From positions 57,320,245 to 57,384,244 of the forward strand of contig OZ038500.1 in NCBI GenBank assembly GCA_964036315.1: 64,000 nt of DNA, read 5' to 3'. The DNA is from Acanthosepion esculentum. Taxonomy: Eukaryota; Mollusca; Cephalopoda; Sepiida; Sepiidae. The notes below the pieces were generated by a model. That model was not told the DNA's origin and did no database searches. It worked only from the letters and a program-made list of their open reading frames with translations. Both the position numbers and the translations under genes were made by a program. Positions within the stretch are counted from its first letter, which is position 1; every line of letters starts with the position of its first letter. Below, piece after piece: positions 11,062-21,290 of this stretch.

Positions 11062-11171
11062 ACATTTATATATATTATGTTTAACGTTCTTTTTTTTTGT
11101 ATCTATAAAAAGAACGTTAAACATAATAAATATAAATGTCTTTAAATAAATTGTCGGACTATGTCCAATTC

Positions 11172-11238
<67 letters not shown>
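10967..11238. repeat. (TA)n tracts around an 84-bp hairpin
   Basis: Long TA runs (about 10967-11058 and 11174-11238) flank the fold-back at 11059-11142. Confidence 0.95.
11059..11142. repeat. 84-bp near-perfect palindrome
   Basis: Left arm begins aagacatttatatatattat and runs through gtttaacgttctttt; the right arm is its inverse with about two mismatches. The loop is about 9 nt (tttgtatct). The left side continues directly into TA repeat, as expected for a short inverted-repeat element inserted at TA, or for hairpin-mediated duplication. Confidence 0.9.
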
Positions 11239-11242
<4 letters not shown>

Positions 11243-11619
11243 ATATTATATTAGGCAGCATAAATTTTATATTATAACGCGATAATCATACATTGAATCA
11301 GTTAGCAATATTAATGCAATTAATGGCGAATTCTCTCCGCTAACAGACTTAATATAAGCATTAAACTACAAACAATCCACTGAATGATGCGATCCTTATG
11401 TATAAAAAGTTGTCAGATGGATCTGGTGTATTTTTAGAGCAGCAAGTACTTTCGAAAACTTCATGTTCTCATCATCAGGCGGTAATCTTTTCATTTAAAA
11501 TCAAAACTCGAAGACGAAATAAATGTGTTGTAGACCGAAAGATGTTGCGACTTGCACGTTCCAATATTACATAACCGTTAATAAAAAACACATTCTTTAA
11601 AAAACATCATTTGTTTTTT
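11239..11619. other. unassigned DNA
   Basis: No feature recognised except a short motif (gaaaacttcatgttctcatca at 11455 onward) of the kind seen in other dispersed repeats of this window. Confidence 0.35.
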
Positions 11620-12030
11620 TTTTAATCAATTCACCCTAAGCAAGGCAATAATGTTAGTTAGGACGTCATGGCCTACTGGGAGTAAAAAAGAATGAAAAGA
11701 TTTAAACAAAAACCGGAGACCCGATCCTAAAAAAGAAAGAAGGGATTAACCGCTACACCTGTTCCAAAGACCGGGGAGGAGTGTGAACCTGAACACAGGT
11801 GAACGCATCTACTCCTATTGACATATGATTTGATTATATTTGTGAAGGCTTGTGCCGTACGAATCATCGTTTTTCGGAAGAACCGAAGACAGAGAAATGG
11901 TGCAAAAAGTGTGCCACAAGGTCCCTGAACGACCCTCTTCGGCTTTGAATTCAGAGATTTCCTTCTGCTAGATTGGTTGCGAGTCAAAGCTAAATGGCCC
12001 GGTTTGTTCATAGCTAGAGAATGACAAGAT
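11620..12030. repeat. LINE-J 3' tail fused to SINE-2-like body
   Basis: 11622-11700 carries the LINE-J 3' end (accctaagcaaggcaataatg ... tactgggagtaaaa). 11740-12010 then matches the body seen at 33540-33610 and 47090-47260 (accggggaggagtgtgaac; gttttgaattcagag-like text). The minus-strand frame 11727-12038 is a shadow of this repeat. Confidence 0.6.
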
Positions 12031-12114
12031 GGATTCATACGTTTAACGGAGGTATTTTGTAAGTAAATGAATGTAACAAACTGACCACAATTATGAATTA
12101 AAACTATATCAGGT

Positions 12115-12482
12115 TTAGTCGTTCCTGGTGTATTTGATAACAGCCTTGGTCCCTTCAGAAACGGAATGTTTAGCCAATTCTCTGGCCAAAAGAAGACTGA
12201 CAGCGGTCTGAACTTCGCGACTGATGATGTTTGAACGTCAACTGTATTGAGTCAGACGGCTAGATTTAACAGCTATTCTCTCGAACAGAACGTTGTCATA
12301 GCTGTTCATGATGGACATAGCTTTACTGGAAATGCCGGTATCAGGGGAACCTCTTTCATCATTTTGTAGTATGTAAATCGAATAGCTTTCCTTCCTCTTA
12401 CGTTTAATTTTCTTGCCATCGGCACGGACAAGCTTAGTCTTAGCAACCTTCTTAGCACTCTTGCAGCGTACCTTGGGGACAT
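12115..12482 (-). pseudogene. histone H2B pseudogene
   Basis: Histone H2B packages DNA as an H2A-H2B dimer in the nucleosome. The minus strand, from a probable ATG at 12480-12482, reads [27 protein letters not shown], then after a short frameshifted patch (about 12350-12375) [20 protein letters not shown] and SRLTQYS. An in-frame TGA at 12238-12240 follows, and beyond it [20 protein letters not shown] and [10 protein letters not shown] to a TAA at 12115-12117. That is the full H2B length (about 123 residues) with one premature stop, one compensated frameshift and several non-conservative changes. No intron is expected in H2B, so a processed copy and a decayed cluster gene cannot be told apart. 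I see no histone 3' stem-loop after the stop and no poly(A). Confidence 0.92.
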
Positions 12483-12550
12483 GTTTATTTATATATGTGA
12501 GTTTCCTTAAATTCGACCACCAACGTGCATCCATGTGTATGTATATAAAG

Positions 12551-12606
12551 ATGGTCCTCGAGTTACGTCGGATTCGATGTACGTCGTTTCATGGTTACGG
12601 CGCTAT
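12551..12606 (+). mobile_element. possible pogo/Tigger-like TIR fragment
   Basis: The text ggtcctcgagttacgtcg ... gatgtacgtcg resembles the terminal repeats of pogo/Tigger elements (gtcctcg.cttacg). No matching opposite end was found before the TA tract at 12738. Confidence 0.35.
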
Positions 12607-12732
12607 GTTCCATAATATAGTAGATCGTCAAGGGGTGCTATATGAGGAAGGCGGCGTTATTTCTTCGTCGGCTGTACGGCATAATGCATTGTGTGACATT
12701 CGTTATCTCTTGTTTGTGTCGTTTTCTGGAAA

Positions 12733-12737
<5 letters not shown>

Positions 12738-12805
<68 letters not shown>

Positions 12806-12832
12806 ATGTGTGTGTGTGTGTGTGTGTGTGTT
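12738..12832. repeat. (TA)n(GT)n microsatellite
   Basis: About 57 bp TA then about 36 bp GT with one TATG interruption. Confidence 0.97.
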
Positions 12833-13046
12833 CTTAGGAAATTGAAACCGAACATGAATTTTAATAAACTAGACAAAGTTGAAAACTGTTTTAGCAGACT
12901 CCGCATTTCGCCTTTGTTAGATAGGCTTTTTTTAAACAGATATTAACTAATAAATATTAAAACACACAGACACAGACACTGGCAGAGATTTCTTTCATTA
13001 TGACACGAAGAATTGACTATCGAACGAAATCTATCTGATTTATCAA

Positions 13047-13048
<2 letters not shown>

Positions 13049-13096
<48 letters not shown>
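13049..13096. repeat. (TA)n microsatellite
   Basis: Uninterrupted TA run of about 46 bp. Confidence 0.97.
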
Positions 13097-13099
<3 letters not shown>

Positions 13100-13179
13100 G
13101 TATAATATCGTATATTGAGTGCCGATGTTAATGTTGTACATTGTTATTGGCTCAAATAAGGTGGCGAACACACATACAT

Positions 13180-13640
13180 CTATATATAAAAATATATAAA
13201 TATCTTTATTGTACGAGTTGCGACGAATGGGTGGAGTGAGGGAGAATCACAGAGGCTAGGATTGCGCACACAGGAATTGACGGAGACAAAATCTTCGGTG
13301 AGCCTCTAGCCAGCCTCTTTGTCCAGATCAAGAATCGGATCGGTTATATAACATTTGGACACCCACGCAACTTCACGTGGCTACGACTTCTTCGGCTATG
13401 TCACCTACGCAACATCGTGTGGGCACGCCTCTTCTGGCATGCGACCACGCACGCACGCACGCACTTCCTTCCGCTCAGGCACCCGTGCACCTCGTTTATT
13501 TTAGGAGCCGTATGCATTTCATATTTATGCTGTCTGTATTTGCCATTTTCCACTCACACGCTGATGCAGCGGAAGTAAGGTCAAAGGTCTTTCCTCAACT
13601 GATATCGAACATTAGTAAAATACAGTTCGATAGAATATAA
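13180..13640. other. GC-richer block of unknown origin
   Basis: About 460 bp clearly richer in GC than its surroundings, with a (GCAC)n run at 13448-13465 and a frame at 13377-13640 (plus) with no recognised domain. It could be an LTR or a 5' UTR of a retroelement, but no terminal duplication was found. Confidence 0.35.
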
Positions 13641-13781
13641 CAAATCTATAAAATCTATATTAATAAATATCCATTTTCCTCACCGGTAGCATGAGTCGGA
13701 GATTAATGCACAGCGGCTAAATTGAGTCTCAATTCACGAACTGAATATTGCGTTGTGCATGAACGGGTCGGGCTAAAGGTG

Positions 13782-13782
<1 letters not shown>

Positions 13783-13844
<62 letters not shown>

Positions 13845-13857
13845 TATATATATATAT
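13783..13857. repeat. (TA)n microsatellite
   Basis: TA run with a single AA interruption near 13841. Confidence 0.97.
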
Positions 13858-13909
13858 TAGGCCCTTGAATAAGTTCTTGCTTTTTTCCAACGGACGAGGT
13901 CCCCAGAAA

Positions 13910-14141
13910 AATCATGAAAAATCAGCGAGAACCTCTTCAAGGTCATATATATATATATATATATTATAATTTTTTATATAAACAAAAACAGTTTACTCAC
14001 TACAAAGATGCGACTTCGTTTCGGTGCATTTAGTTGCAACTCGACTGGTGAGAACGAAAATGGCTAACCAATCGAGGTGCAACTAAATGCACCGAAACGA
14101 AGTTGCATCTTTGTTGTGAGTAAATTGTTTTTGTCTATATG
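13910..14141. repeat. fold-back repeat F1, inverted arms of about 73 bp
   Basis: Arms at 13976-14048 and 14067-14140 are inverted copies with a few mismatches (left: aaagatgcgacttcgtttcg, right the inverse). The spacer is about 18 bp. A single-arm copy, with the same preceding text (atcagcgagaacctcttcaa) and TA run, lies at 15228-15372, and a shorter one at 48717-48778. Confidence 0.88.
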
Positions 14142-14319
14142 AAAAAAATATAATAAATAATTATTGCTGTACTATCGGTATTGAGCCCTCTTTTGAATTA
14201 ATGCTGTGAACATTAGAATTTATATATCATTTTCGTTCTCATTACACTCGTACATAGTGCAGCCGTAATTGTCTGCAACATTAGCTAAGTACTCCATAGC
14301 ACAAACCTTTATTTTCTTC

Positions 14320-14775
14320 ATTGATATTTATTATCCAAATTTGAACTGACGAGTGTCCATCCAACCAAATTAATCTCTGTCAGCGAAAAAATAACTTAAA
14401 AAAATAAATGAAAGCATCTTCAGCTTGGAACCACATGAATTTGACAAAAATGTCTCCTGGTGCGTAAAATCTATCATTTTAATTTTAGGTTGTCAAGTTT
14501 TGGGTTTTTCCTTCTTCTCTTTCTCATTGGTAAAATGCAACTGAATTTTAATATTTTAAACCAACTTCCTCTTCCTTGTCATGAGCGGGAACTTTGTACT
14601 CAGAATTGGCAAACAAAATAAGTGCGAGTTGGCTGCATGCCTCCTAGAATATCCGTATATAGCTAGCTAATTCCTGGTTGCAGACACCTTTTCAGGCACA
14701 TTGTTGTTTCTTCAAAGCCCTTTGGGCCAACCTCTAGTTTATACTGCAACTATGCTGAGACGACGTTCCTTTATC
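14320..14775 (+). repeat. dispersed repeat, paralogue of 17810-18185
   Basis: Diverged but collinear with 17810-18185: shared anchors include ccaaatttgaa, caaattaat, a ggcgcgtaaa-like motif, ttgcagac.cct and tgcaactatgctgag. No coding capacity was recognised. Confidence 0.7.
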
Positions 14776-14789
14776 GTTTAACCCTTTCA

Positions 14790-15000
14790 CCTCGTGCAAA
14801 GGCAATAAAGCCACTAAACCATAAGTGTGTCGAAACGCTGACTGTAAGAGAAAGAAAAGGTTATTAAGTAAAGTGCAGAATTGAGTCAACAGAAGATAAG
14901 CATTGACATTGCATTTAAATGTTTGAAGATCAAATTTGCCTGGAAAGCAAGAAACTGGAAGAGTGTTCCACAGGCGAGAAGTACGAGGCAGTTAATTTCC
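14790..15000 (-). pseudogene. LINE-J 3' end fragment
   Basis: Contains the LINE-J 3' signature (gcaaaggcaataaagccact at about 14797) and, inward, gacattgcatttaaatgttt, the reverse of the codons for FK.NVN. Only the last roughly 200 bp are present. Confidence 0.6.
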
Positions 15001-15227
15001 GTCTGAATTTCTGGGATGAGGAGTAATTATTTACACTGATTATATTTGGAATATTGTCCGCATCTTTGTTGTACCGTCCGACATTCCTCGAGTTTGTTAC
15101 CCTCAAAAGACGTGTCGTTTTTTCAACATGGAATTCAAATTCAGAAAGAGGGGAAAAAGTAGTGTCTAGCGATGGGCAATGCATTCAGTCTCGTGTTTCT
15201 TACTCATTTTTGTAAATAAAATTACTT

Positions 15228-15260
15228 TTCATGAAAAATCAGCGAGAACCTCTTCAAGGT

Positions 15261-15291
<31 letters not shown>

Positions 15292-15372
15292 TTTTTATAT
15301 AAACAAAAACAGTTTACTCACTACGAAGATGCGACTTCGTTTCGGTGCATTTAGTTGCACCTCGACTGGATA
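15228..15372. repeat. F1 repeat, single arm
   Basis: Matches 13910-14048 almost base for base (atcagcgagaacctcttcaa, TA run, then aaacagtttactcactac) and stops where the hairpin of the 13.9-kb copy turns. Confidence 0.88.
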
Positions 15373-15419
15373 ATGGAAGCGTAAATATTTAATATATTTA
15401 TATCTGAAAGAGAGAGAGA

Positions 15420-15790
15420 GATAGCGATCTGGATAAAAGCGTTGCTTTGCGAATTTGGTGACATAGTAGTTTTGAGTTCAAACTCTGGGTCAGGCAGTGT
15501 GTAACCTGCGAACAATAACTGAACGTTATTAAATAAAAATAAAAACTAGATGAGATATAACTAGACATGAGCATTGGCACGAGAAGAGTCTACCCCCGTA
15601 GATTAAATAAAGTGTTCAGATCAGAATTTCCTGTAGGTTACACACATTGATATACATCTAAGGAAGGCCGGAGGGCACAACGGCCGAAACGTTGTGATAA
15701 CCACAAAAAAAAAACAACAAAATAAAACAACAAAAAAACTGAGGACAATAGTCCGAATATAAATAGTGTAAATAAGAAACTGTTCACATA
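15420..15790 (+). mobile_element. tRNA-like composite retroposon (same family as 39260-39600)
   Basis: A tRNA-like head (ctggataaaagcgttg ... gagttcaaactctggg) is followed by a body containing gaaggccgg ... ggccgaaacgttgtg and the tail ggacaatagtccgaat. The same order occurs at 39310-39600 and, inverted, at 44480-44760. Confidence 0.6.
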
Positions 15791-16660
15791 GAATTACGGC
15801 TGCAATTAGACATTTCAACTGTAGAGAGTGCACAATATGGCGTTATCAGTAGTTGAATAAAGCCAGTACATTGAAACACTCGGTCACGATGACTAGTGAT
15901 TTCGGGTTAGTACTGCTATCGACGGACTTCGAACAGATTCATCCAGCCAGTTTCAGTCTCAAATTGAGTAGGGCCAAACAGTGTCACCTTTTTCAAACAT
16001 TTCTCAACAGTACTTCAAGTGTGGATCGTCTCCCCAGATCGGCAGGATCTAGACAAGTCGACTATCGTGGGATTCGAATCTGGGTCACATGGTAGGATTG
16101 AGTTTTTAAATGTAAATTGAACTCAGTATAGCATTGAATATGGCATTCTTTTTGTGCAGTTGTTTCTGAGAAATATTTACGCTTCCATTAATGAAATTAA
16201 TTATTGATAGAATTCATGATAGGATTTTTCCTTGTGACCACTCGAAATGAATATTGTACAAAACAGTATTTAAAGTAGGATTCCCTCTACTACTCGGGCC
16301 TCCTTGAATGCAGTTCTTGTATTATCCTCTGTAATATTTCCTCCGTTTAAATCCACTACCATTAATCCCTACTTGGTTTTATCGCAATGCATCTTCTGGA
16401 GTTTCCGTTCGGAATAACTTAGTGGTAAAGTCAAGGTTTGTCCCTGATTTTACCACATTAAGTTCAATGGAAGAAGTTTTGGCTGAGAGAAGCACCCACC
16501 AAAGAAGATCGCGAATTTATGCCTTCGTTTTGATTAACATCGCAATTAAGATTCTATTAGCCAATTCTTCAAATATCTGTCCTTTGTAGCTGCAAAACGA
16601 CATTGTCCTAATGATCGCTGTACAATTATACATAATCCCACGTATTCTTCGACTTGAGGT
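15791..16660. other. unassigned DNA
   Basis: A B-box-like gattcgaatctgggtc near 16070 hints at a decayed tRNA-related repeat. Otherwise nothing was recognised. Confidence 0.35.
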
Positions 16661-16670
16661 CAAAATACTT

Positions 16671-16870
16671 AAAAACACCTGTTCCCGTACTGTTCAGCGA
16701 AGTTAAACAACGTCAAACTTAATCAGCACCTATATGGATGTCCGCTTGGGAATACCAGGTAACCTTGGATGTGCGGCTGGTGTAATGGATAACGAGACGG
16801 AATCGTTAAACAGAGAGCATAGTTTCAATTCTATCTGGGTTCGTTATATTCGCGATGTGGCCCATCAGGG
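16671..16870 (+). mobile_element. 5S rRNA-derived head fused to tRNA-like module
   Basis: 16671-16764 follows the 3' three-quarters of 5S rRNA: gttc(c)cgt..., gcgaagttaaacaacgtc, then tggatg.ccgcttgggaata with ccaggt. Directly downstream, ggtgtaatggataacg (16779 onward) and a ggttcg-type B box near 16840 form a tRNA-like unit. The same fusion recurs at 39103-39310. Known SINE3-type elements have 5S-derived promoters; the 5S plus tRNA-like order here is what I see, and its use as a promoter is inference. Confidence 0.72.
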
Positions 16871-16959
16871 TCGTAGAGGCATCATGTGTACTCCAGCCAC
16901 AGTAGAATTGGTGTTTCTTGGGCAAGATAGCCTGATAGAGCCCCACCCTCTTCAGGCCG

Positions 16960-17215
16960 GTTTTGTAATTCAGAGTTTACTTCTCCTAGACCGGGTGCCA
17001 CTCAAGGCTATACAATACAGAATACTCTTCTTCCTCAAGAAGAATCCTCTTCTCTACCCCGCCATAGCTTGGGTGGGGGGAGAAGAGGATTCATACCATT
17101 GCCAGGGTATTAGCACGTAAGTGAATGTAATGGATCCGACTAGAATTCGAACCTGGCTCTCCGATTCCCCAATCTTAGCCGCTAACCATTACTTCACCGT
17201 GTCTCCTTTTGTTAT
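16960..17215 (-). mobile_element. SINE-2 copy
   Basis: Minus strand: A-box-like gtaatggttagcggc, B-box-like caggttcgaattct, then the body cattcacttacgtgctaata shared with 5972-6252. The B box here is the best preserved of the family. Confidence 0.72.
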
Positions 17216-17307
17216 ATTCATTTCCGAGCAAATACGCTTGAGAAATTATGAATCCACCTATCCTTCCTCCTGCTATAGGTTAATTAGTACGACCTCTATC
17301 AGTACGC

Positions 17308-17637
17308 TAGCCCGTGCTTACTCTGGTTCACCAGATATCAGAGCACATGGACTTGCAGTAGGCTAGCCGTGTTGAAATGGTTTCAAGATAGGTTAAGGTT
17401 CATCGGCTTGCAGAGGCTAACCTGTGTTTAAACGGGTTCACCAGAGGTTACGGTTCATTGTCTTGTAGTAGTCTACCCCGTCCTTATGCCGGTTCGCCAG
17501 AGGCCATAGCACATCGCTTTCCAGTAGGCGGTCTCGTGTTGAAACTGGTTCACCATATGTTAGAGTCCACTCTCTTGTATTATGCTAGCCCATGTTTATA
17601 CGAGTTCACCGAATGCCAGAGCACAATATAGTTCTGG
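17308..17637. repeat. six-unit minisatellite, about 55 bp
   Basis: Units begin near 17308, 17363, 17417, 17473, 17529 and 17584, each with a ctagcc-like start, ggttcaccaga and ttgcagtag. Units differ substantially, so the array is old. Confidence 0.82.
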
Positions 17638-17809
17638 GCATGCTTTTGGCACGTCAATATATGTCCAATAGCCTGGATTGGCAGTTCGTGTTTCTTTATC
17701 TTTTATTGAGGAATGTTAACTGCTTGAATATTTTCAAGACTATACAGGAATGATATCGAGTGTAAAATTCATACATCATATTGCCTTTTTTTAGGTTACA
17801 ATTTACATT

Positions 17810-18185
17810 ATCTGCTTTCATTATTTGAACCAAATTTGAATTGACATTCGTCCAACGAATCAAATTAATTCCCGTCAGTAAAGAGAAAATGAAAGTAGGT
17901 GCCACCTGAATTTTGGCAAGATGACCATTGGCGCGTAAACTATGTCAGTTCAGTCTTGGTCCTTTTTCCCCTTCTCAAGTTTAGAGTTCAACTGAACTAT
18001 ACATATATTCTTTCGTCTCTGTTGGTGGAAACGAGGTTGCGAGATCTAATGCCTGGCCACTGGTATTCGACTATGCTTGTTTATTAGCCAGTCCCTGTTG
18101 CAGACGCCTGCTCATGTATATTTATGTTTGTTCAACAGCCACGTAGCCCACCTGTGTTTTATATTGCAACTATGCTGAGCGGACC
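17810..18185 (+). repeat. dispersed repeat, paralogue of 14320-14775
   Basis: See 14320-14775. This copy ends tgcaactatgctgagcgg, and a short echo of that end appears again at 18302-18330 beyond the GATA tract. Confidence 0.7.
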
Positions 18186-18189
18186 TTGA

Positions 18190-18254
18190 AATAAATAAAT
18201 AGATAGATAGATAGATAGAGATAGATAGAGAGATAGATAGATAGATAGATAGAT

Positions 18255-18297
<43 letters not shown>
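18190..18297. repeat. (GATA)n/(GA)n microsatellite
   Basis: GATA units with GAGATA variants pass into a pure GA run. The 28-bp end of the preceding repeat is duplicated on the far side, so the tract expanded inside or beside a duplication. Confidence 0.95.
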
Positions 18298-18299
<2 letters not shown>

Positions 18300-18639
18300 A
18301 CCCGTGTTTTATATTGCAACTATACTGAGAGGACCTTGAAAGAGATAGAATGATTGATATATATATATAGTGAAGTTAATGATATAAATGGCAAGAATCA
18401 CTCTCGCAAACAATTTTTAATAAAATACATTAACCTCGAACATGTAAATGAATGTTATGATTCCTGTTTATAAATTGCAGTTGTATAAGGTCTTTTTTTA
18501 GTACAAGCTTTCGATTGTACATACAATCATCCTCAGGTATGGAAATAGATATGTCTTTTTTTACATCCAGGTAATAACAGTATAACAATTTAGTTCATAC
18601 CACATTGACTGAAAAAAAACCTACCTCTACTTTCGACTT

Positions 18640-19185
18640 TCATTGTATTTTCATAGTAATTATTAAATTAGTAATTAATCAAACTTAGTAAAATAGTCAA
18701 AATTAATAAAATATTCAAAATGATTCAAATTCGACACGCATTGTATTTACATAGCAATCAGTAAAATAATTTAAAAAAATTAAAATTCTCCTTGCATGGT
18801 TTAATAAAATAGTAACAATTAGTAAAATTCGACTTGTATTGTAACGATAGTAATTAGTAAAATATTAAAAATTATTAAAAATCGACATGCACTGTATTTT
18901 GACAATAATTACTAAAATAGTAACACTTACTAATATTCATCTTGTAATGTATTTTGATAGCAATTATTAAAATAGTAAAAATCTGTAAAGTTAAACTTGC
19001 ATTGTATTTTGATGGACATTACTAACCTAGTAAAACTTACTAAGATTCTATTTTATTTTGCTAGCGATTATTAAAATGGTCACACTTAGTAAAATTCGTC
19101 TTGCAATATTTTTTTATAGTAATTTCTAAAATAATAAAAATCTGTAAAAGTTCAACTTGCATTGTATTTTTATATCAAAATGTTA
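18640..19185. repeat. AT-rich minisatellite
   Basis: About eight or nine diverged units of roughly 60-70 bp built around cttgcattgtattttgata and attaaaatagtaaaa. No coding potential. Confidence 0.75.
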
Positions 19186-19558
19186 TTTTGCTCTGCATTT
19201 TCTTGTCTCTATTCAATGCTAGCTGGATATTAAACAATTAGCGTTCTCTCCGATAGGTGATAATTACGAAATTTTATTTAGCGAGTTGAAACTACTATAA
19301 AATTCTATTTCTATTACGTCGCCAGAAGAGTCTACTGTATAGAGGTAATTATTCGCGCCCTGGTGTCGAATTCCGAGTAACTTCAAAGATAACATTCTTC
19401 TGAAAGATAAGAAAACTCATTTTTCTGCTCCCTGATGCATTATGAGAAGATAATTTCTAACTGACGTGTCACGATGATTGAGGGCGAAGACTGTGGGCCA
19501 GAAATCATTTCAGCGAAACACACTCCCATAGCTACATTTCCTACCAAGGGACTGGATT
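19186..19558. other. unassigned DNA
   Basis: Nothing recognised. Confidence 0.35.
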
Positions 19559-19800
19559 ATGGTGGGAGTTACTTCTTGCAGGTTCAAAGGCTGTTTTAGA
19601 ATGAGTTATATAAATTTCTATTCTCATCAGTGCTATCGCAAAACTGTTTTAGATCAACTATTCCTTTACTGGGAACAATCAGTCTGCATACAGGCAGATA
19701 ACACTTTCAGTAAATACATAGAAACAGGAGAAGGGATAAGACAAGAATGCGTGTTTTTAACGGATTTATTTCATCTATAGAGCGAGGCGATCTTAAGAGG
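19559..19800 (+). pseudogene. LINE reverse-transcriptase domain fragment
   Basis: The frame 19559-19780 contains QSVCIQADNTFSKYIETGEG and IRQECVFLTDLFHL. This corresponds to the RT block G(V/I)RQGCVLSPDLFN that precedes the catalytic YADD; GC is changed to EC and LSP to LTD. The catalytic motif itself is absent. It is the only piece of RT core from an E-type LINE here. Confidence 0.72.
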
Positions 19801-20084
19801 ACTATAACTCATTCTGCTATGTTCTCTGTTTACAAGAACCCGATCAGTCCAAACAATAGAGTATTACTGTCAAATCTGGGTATGGAAGCTGCCAAATACT
19901 TACTTTACATCCTCAAATATGTTCGTGTGACCTCGTGGTCGATAGATTGTTTTGTACCTTACAACCTCTTTCCCGAAGCTGAAATTGGTTGTAAGGTAAG
20001 TTAAAAAACAAAAAAACCAAACAAAAGAAAAACAAAACGAAAAAACTCAAAATATGAGCTATATATTTCCTTTTAATATCATAG

Positions 20085-20285
20085 CTTCCCTGTGTCTTTT
20101 TACGACGTTGCGATGTTCGCCCAGCCAGTCCGTTCGGTGTTCGATCGCCGCGGCTGGCTGTTAATGCATCACTTCGATCCAAGCCTAGCCTTGATCCAAG
20201 TTGTGTTTGATTTCGATCACAAGGCTGGCGAGGATCAATTGTTGACAGGAGTCGTGGAATTAGTCTGGTACGGACAAAGTGAAGC
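20085..20285. other. GC-rich block, unknown
   Basis: About 200 bp with several cgatcgc / ggctgg motifs, much richer in GC than the flanks. The minus-strand frame 19913-20290 shows no domain. It may be a retroelement 5' region. Confidence 0.35.
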
Positions 20286-20429
20286 CACAAGTCATAGGAT
20301 AAATTGTAATAAAAATGTTTTATGTAACGTTTCTTGTACAGAGTTGGTAGTACAATATCAATTCTTCAGAAAGGAATATATGTTCTTCATAAAGGAATAT
20401 ATCTGTCATGCAAAGTTATTCGATCCTCC

Positions 20430-20734
20430 CCTCATCGGATATTTCGTGACACTTTGTTCGTCGTGACTAAGTCTAGACAAGGTTTTTGGAACACGGCTCA
20501 AAGTCGGAGGTCTTGCTTCCGCGGTTAGGAAGTCACGAGAATTCGGTGAAGCGGTCGTCTCTCGCCTGGCGGCTCTTCTTTTTAATCGTTTCGATTCTCT
20601 GTTTATATGAAGCTCCGTCCAAAACCAGCAATCAGTCTTAAGCTGTTCATCATTAACCACCCTATCCGTATAAACAACCTCTTATCGTATCCCTCTAACT
20701 TGAAAGGTCTCCGGGGTTATATATAGGGTGAACC
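20430..20734. other. mixed-composition block, unknown
   Basis: A second GC-richer stretch (ggcggctcttc, gcggttaggaagtcacgag) ahead of the LINE-J piece. No ends or coding sequence were recognised. Confidence 0.3.
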
Positions 20735-20960
20735 TTACCGTATAAACAGTTTCTTCTATCGCATTTTTCACTTGTGGAACTCTCTCTCCAGATTATTGCC
20801 TCCCAGTCAACTTTGATCGTCAAACATTTAAATGCAATATCAATCGTTATCTTCTGTCTTCTTTTTATGGTCCCCTCTCCTTAATAGTTGTTTTTCTTAT
20901 ACTCTCTAACACGCATCATCTCTGACATAACCTCATTACTGTAGGGTGGCTCTACGGTGA
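20735..20960 (+). pseudogene. LINE-J 3' fragment, plus orientation
   Basis: Reads FFYRIFHLWNSLS, then LPPSQL, the RLWNSLP...FP block at the end of jockey/CR1-like ORF2 proteins. It is one of two LINE-J pieces in plus orientation. Confidence 0.7.
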
Positions 20961-21290
20961 CTAACGACTTCAGAAAACTTTCATAGAGTCTCTTAGGGAA
21001 ATTCTTTCTGTCGTCGTAATTAAATGCATTGTTTTTTTTTTCTAATCTCCCAGGGAACTTCCTTAAGATTGTAGTGAACTCTTAGTAAATAATTATAAAC
21101 CCCCTAACAATTATATATATAAAAATACTTGTAAAAACGAGAAACAGCAAGATGGGGGAACAACAAACGTATTATTATTTATTATCTGCTTGTTACGTGG
21201 CAGTGGAGATTTGAGACATGAAGTACAATTATGAATTTGCGATCAAATGTAGGTCGTAGATGGATTGGAATCCGATAGAATGATAAGATA

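Noticed and set aside
12413..12946. 177-codon plus frame opposite H2B
   Set aside because: Antisense shadow of the H2B pseudogene continued through a TA/GT microsatellite.
13122..13643. Solo LTR starting TGT and ending ACA
   Set aside because: No target duplication (gccga versus aatct) and no second copy in the window.
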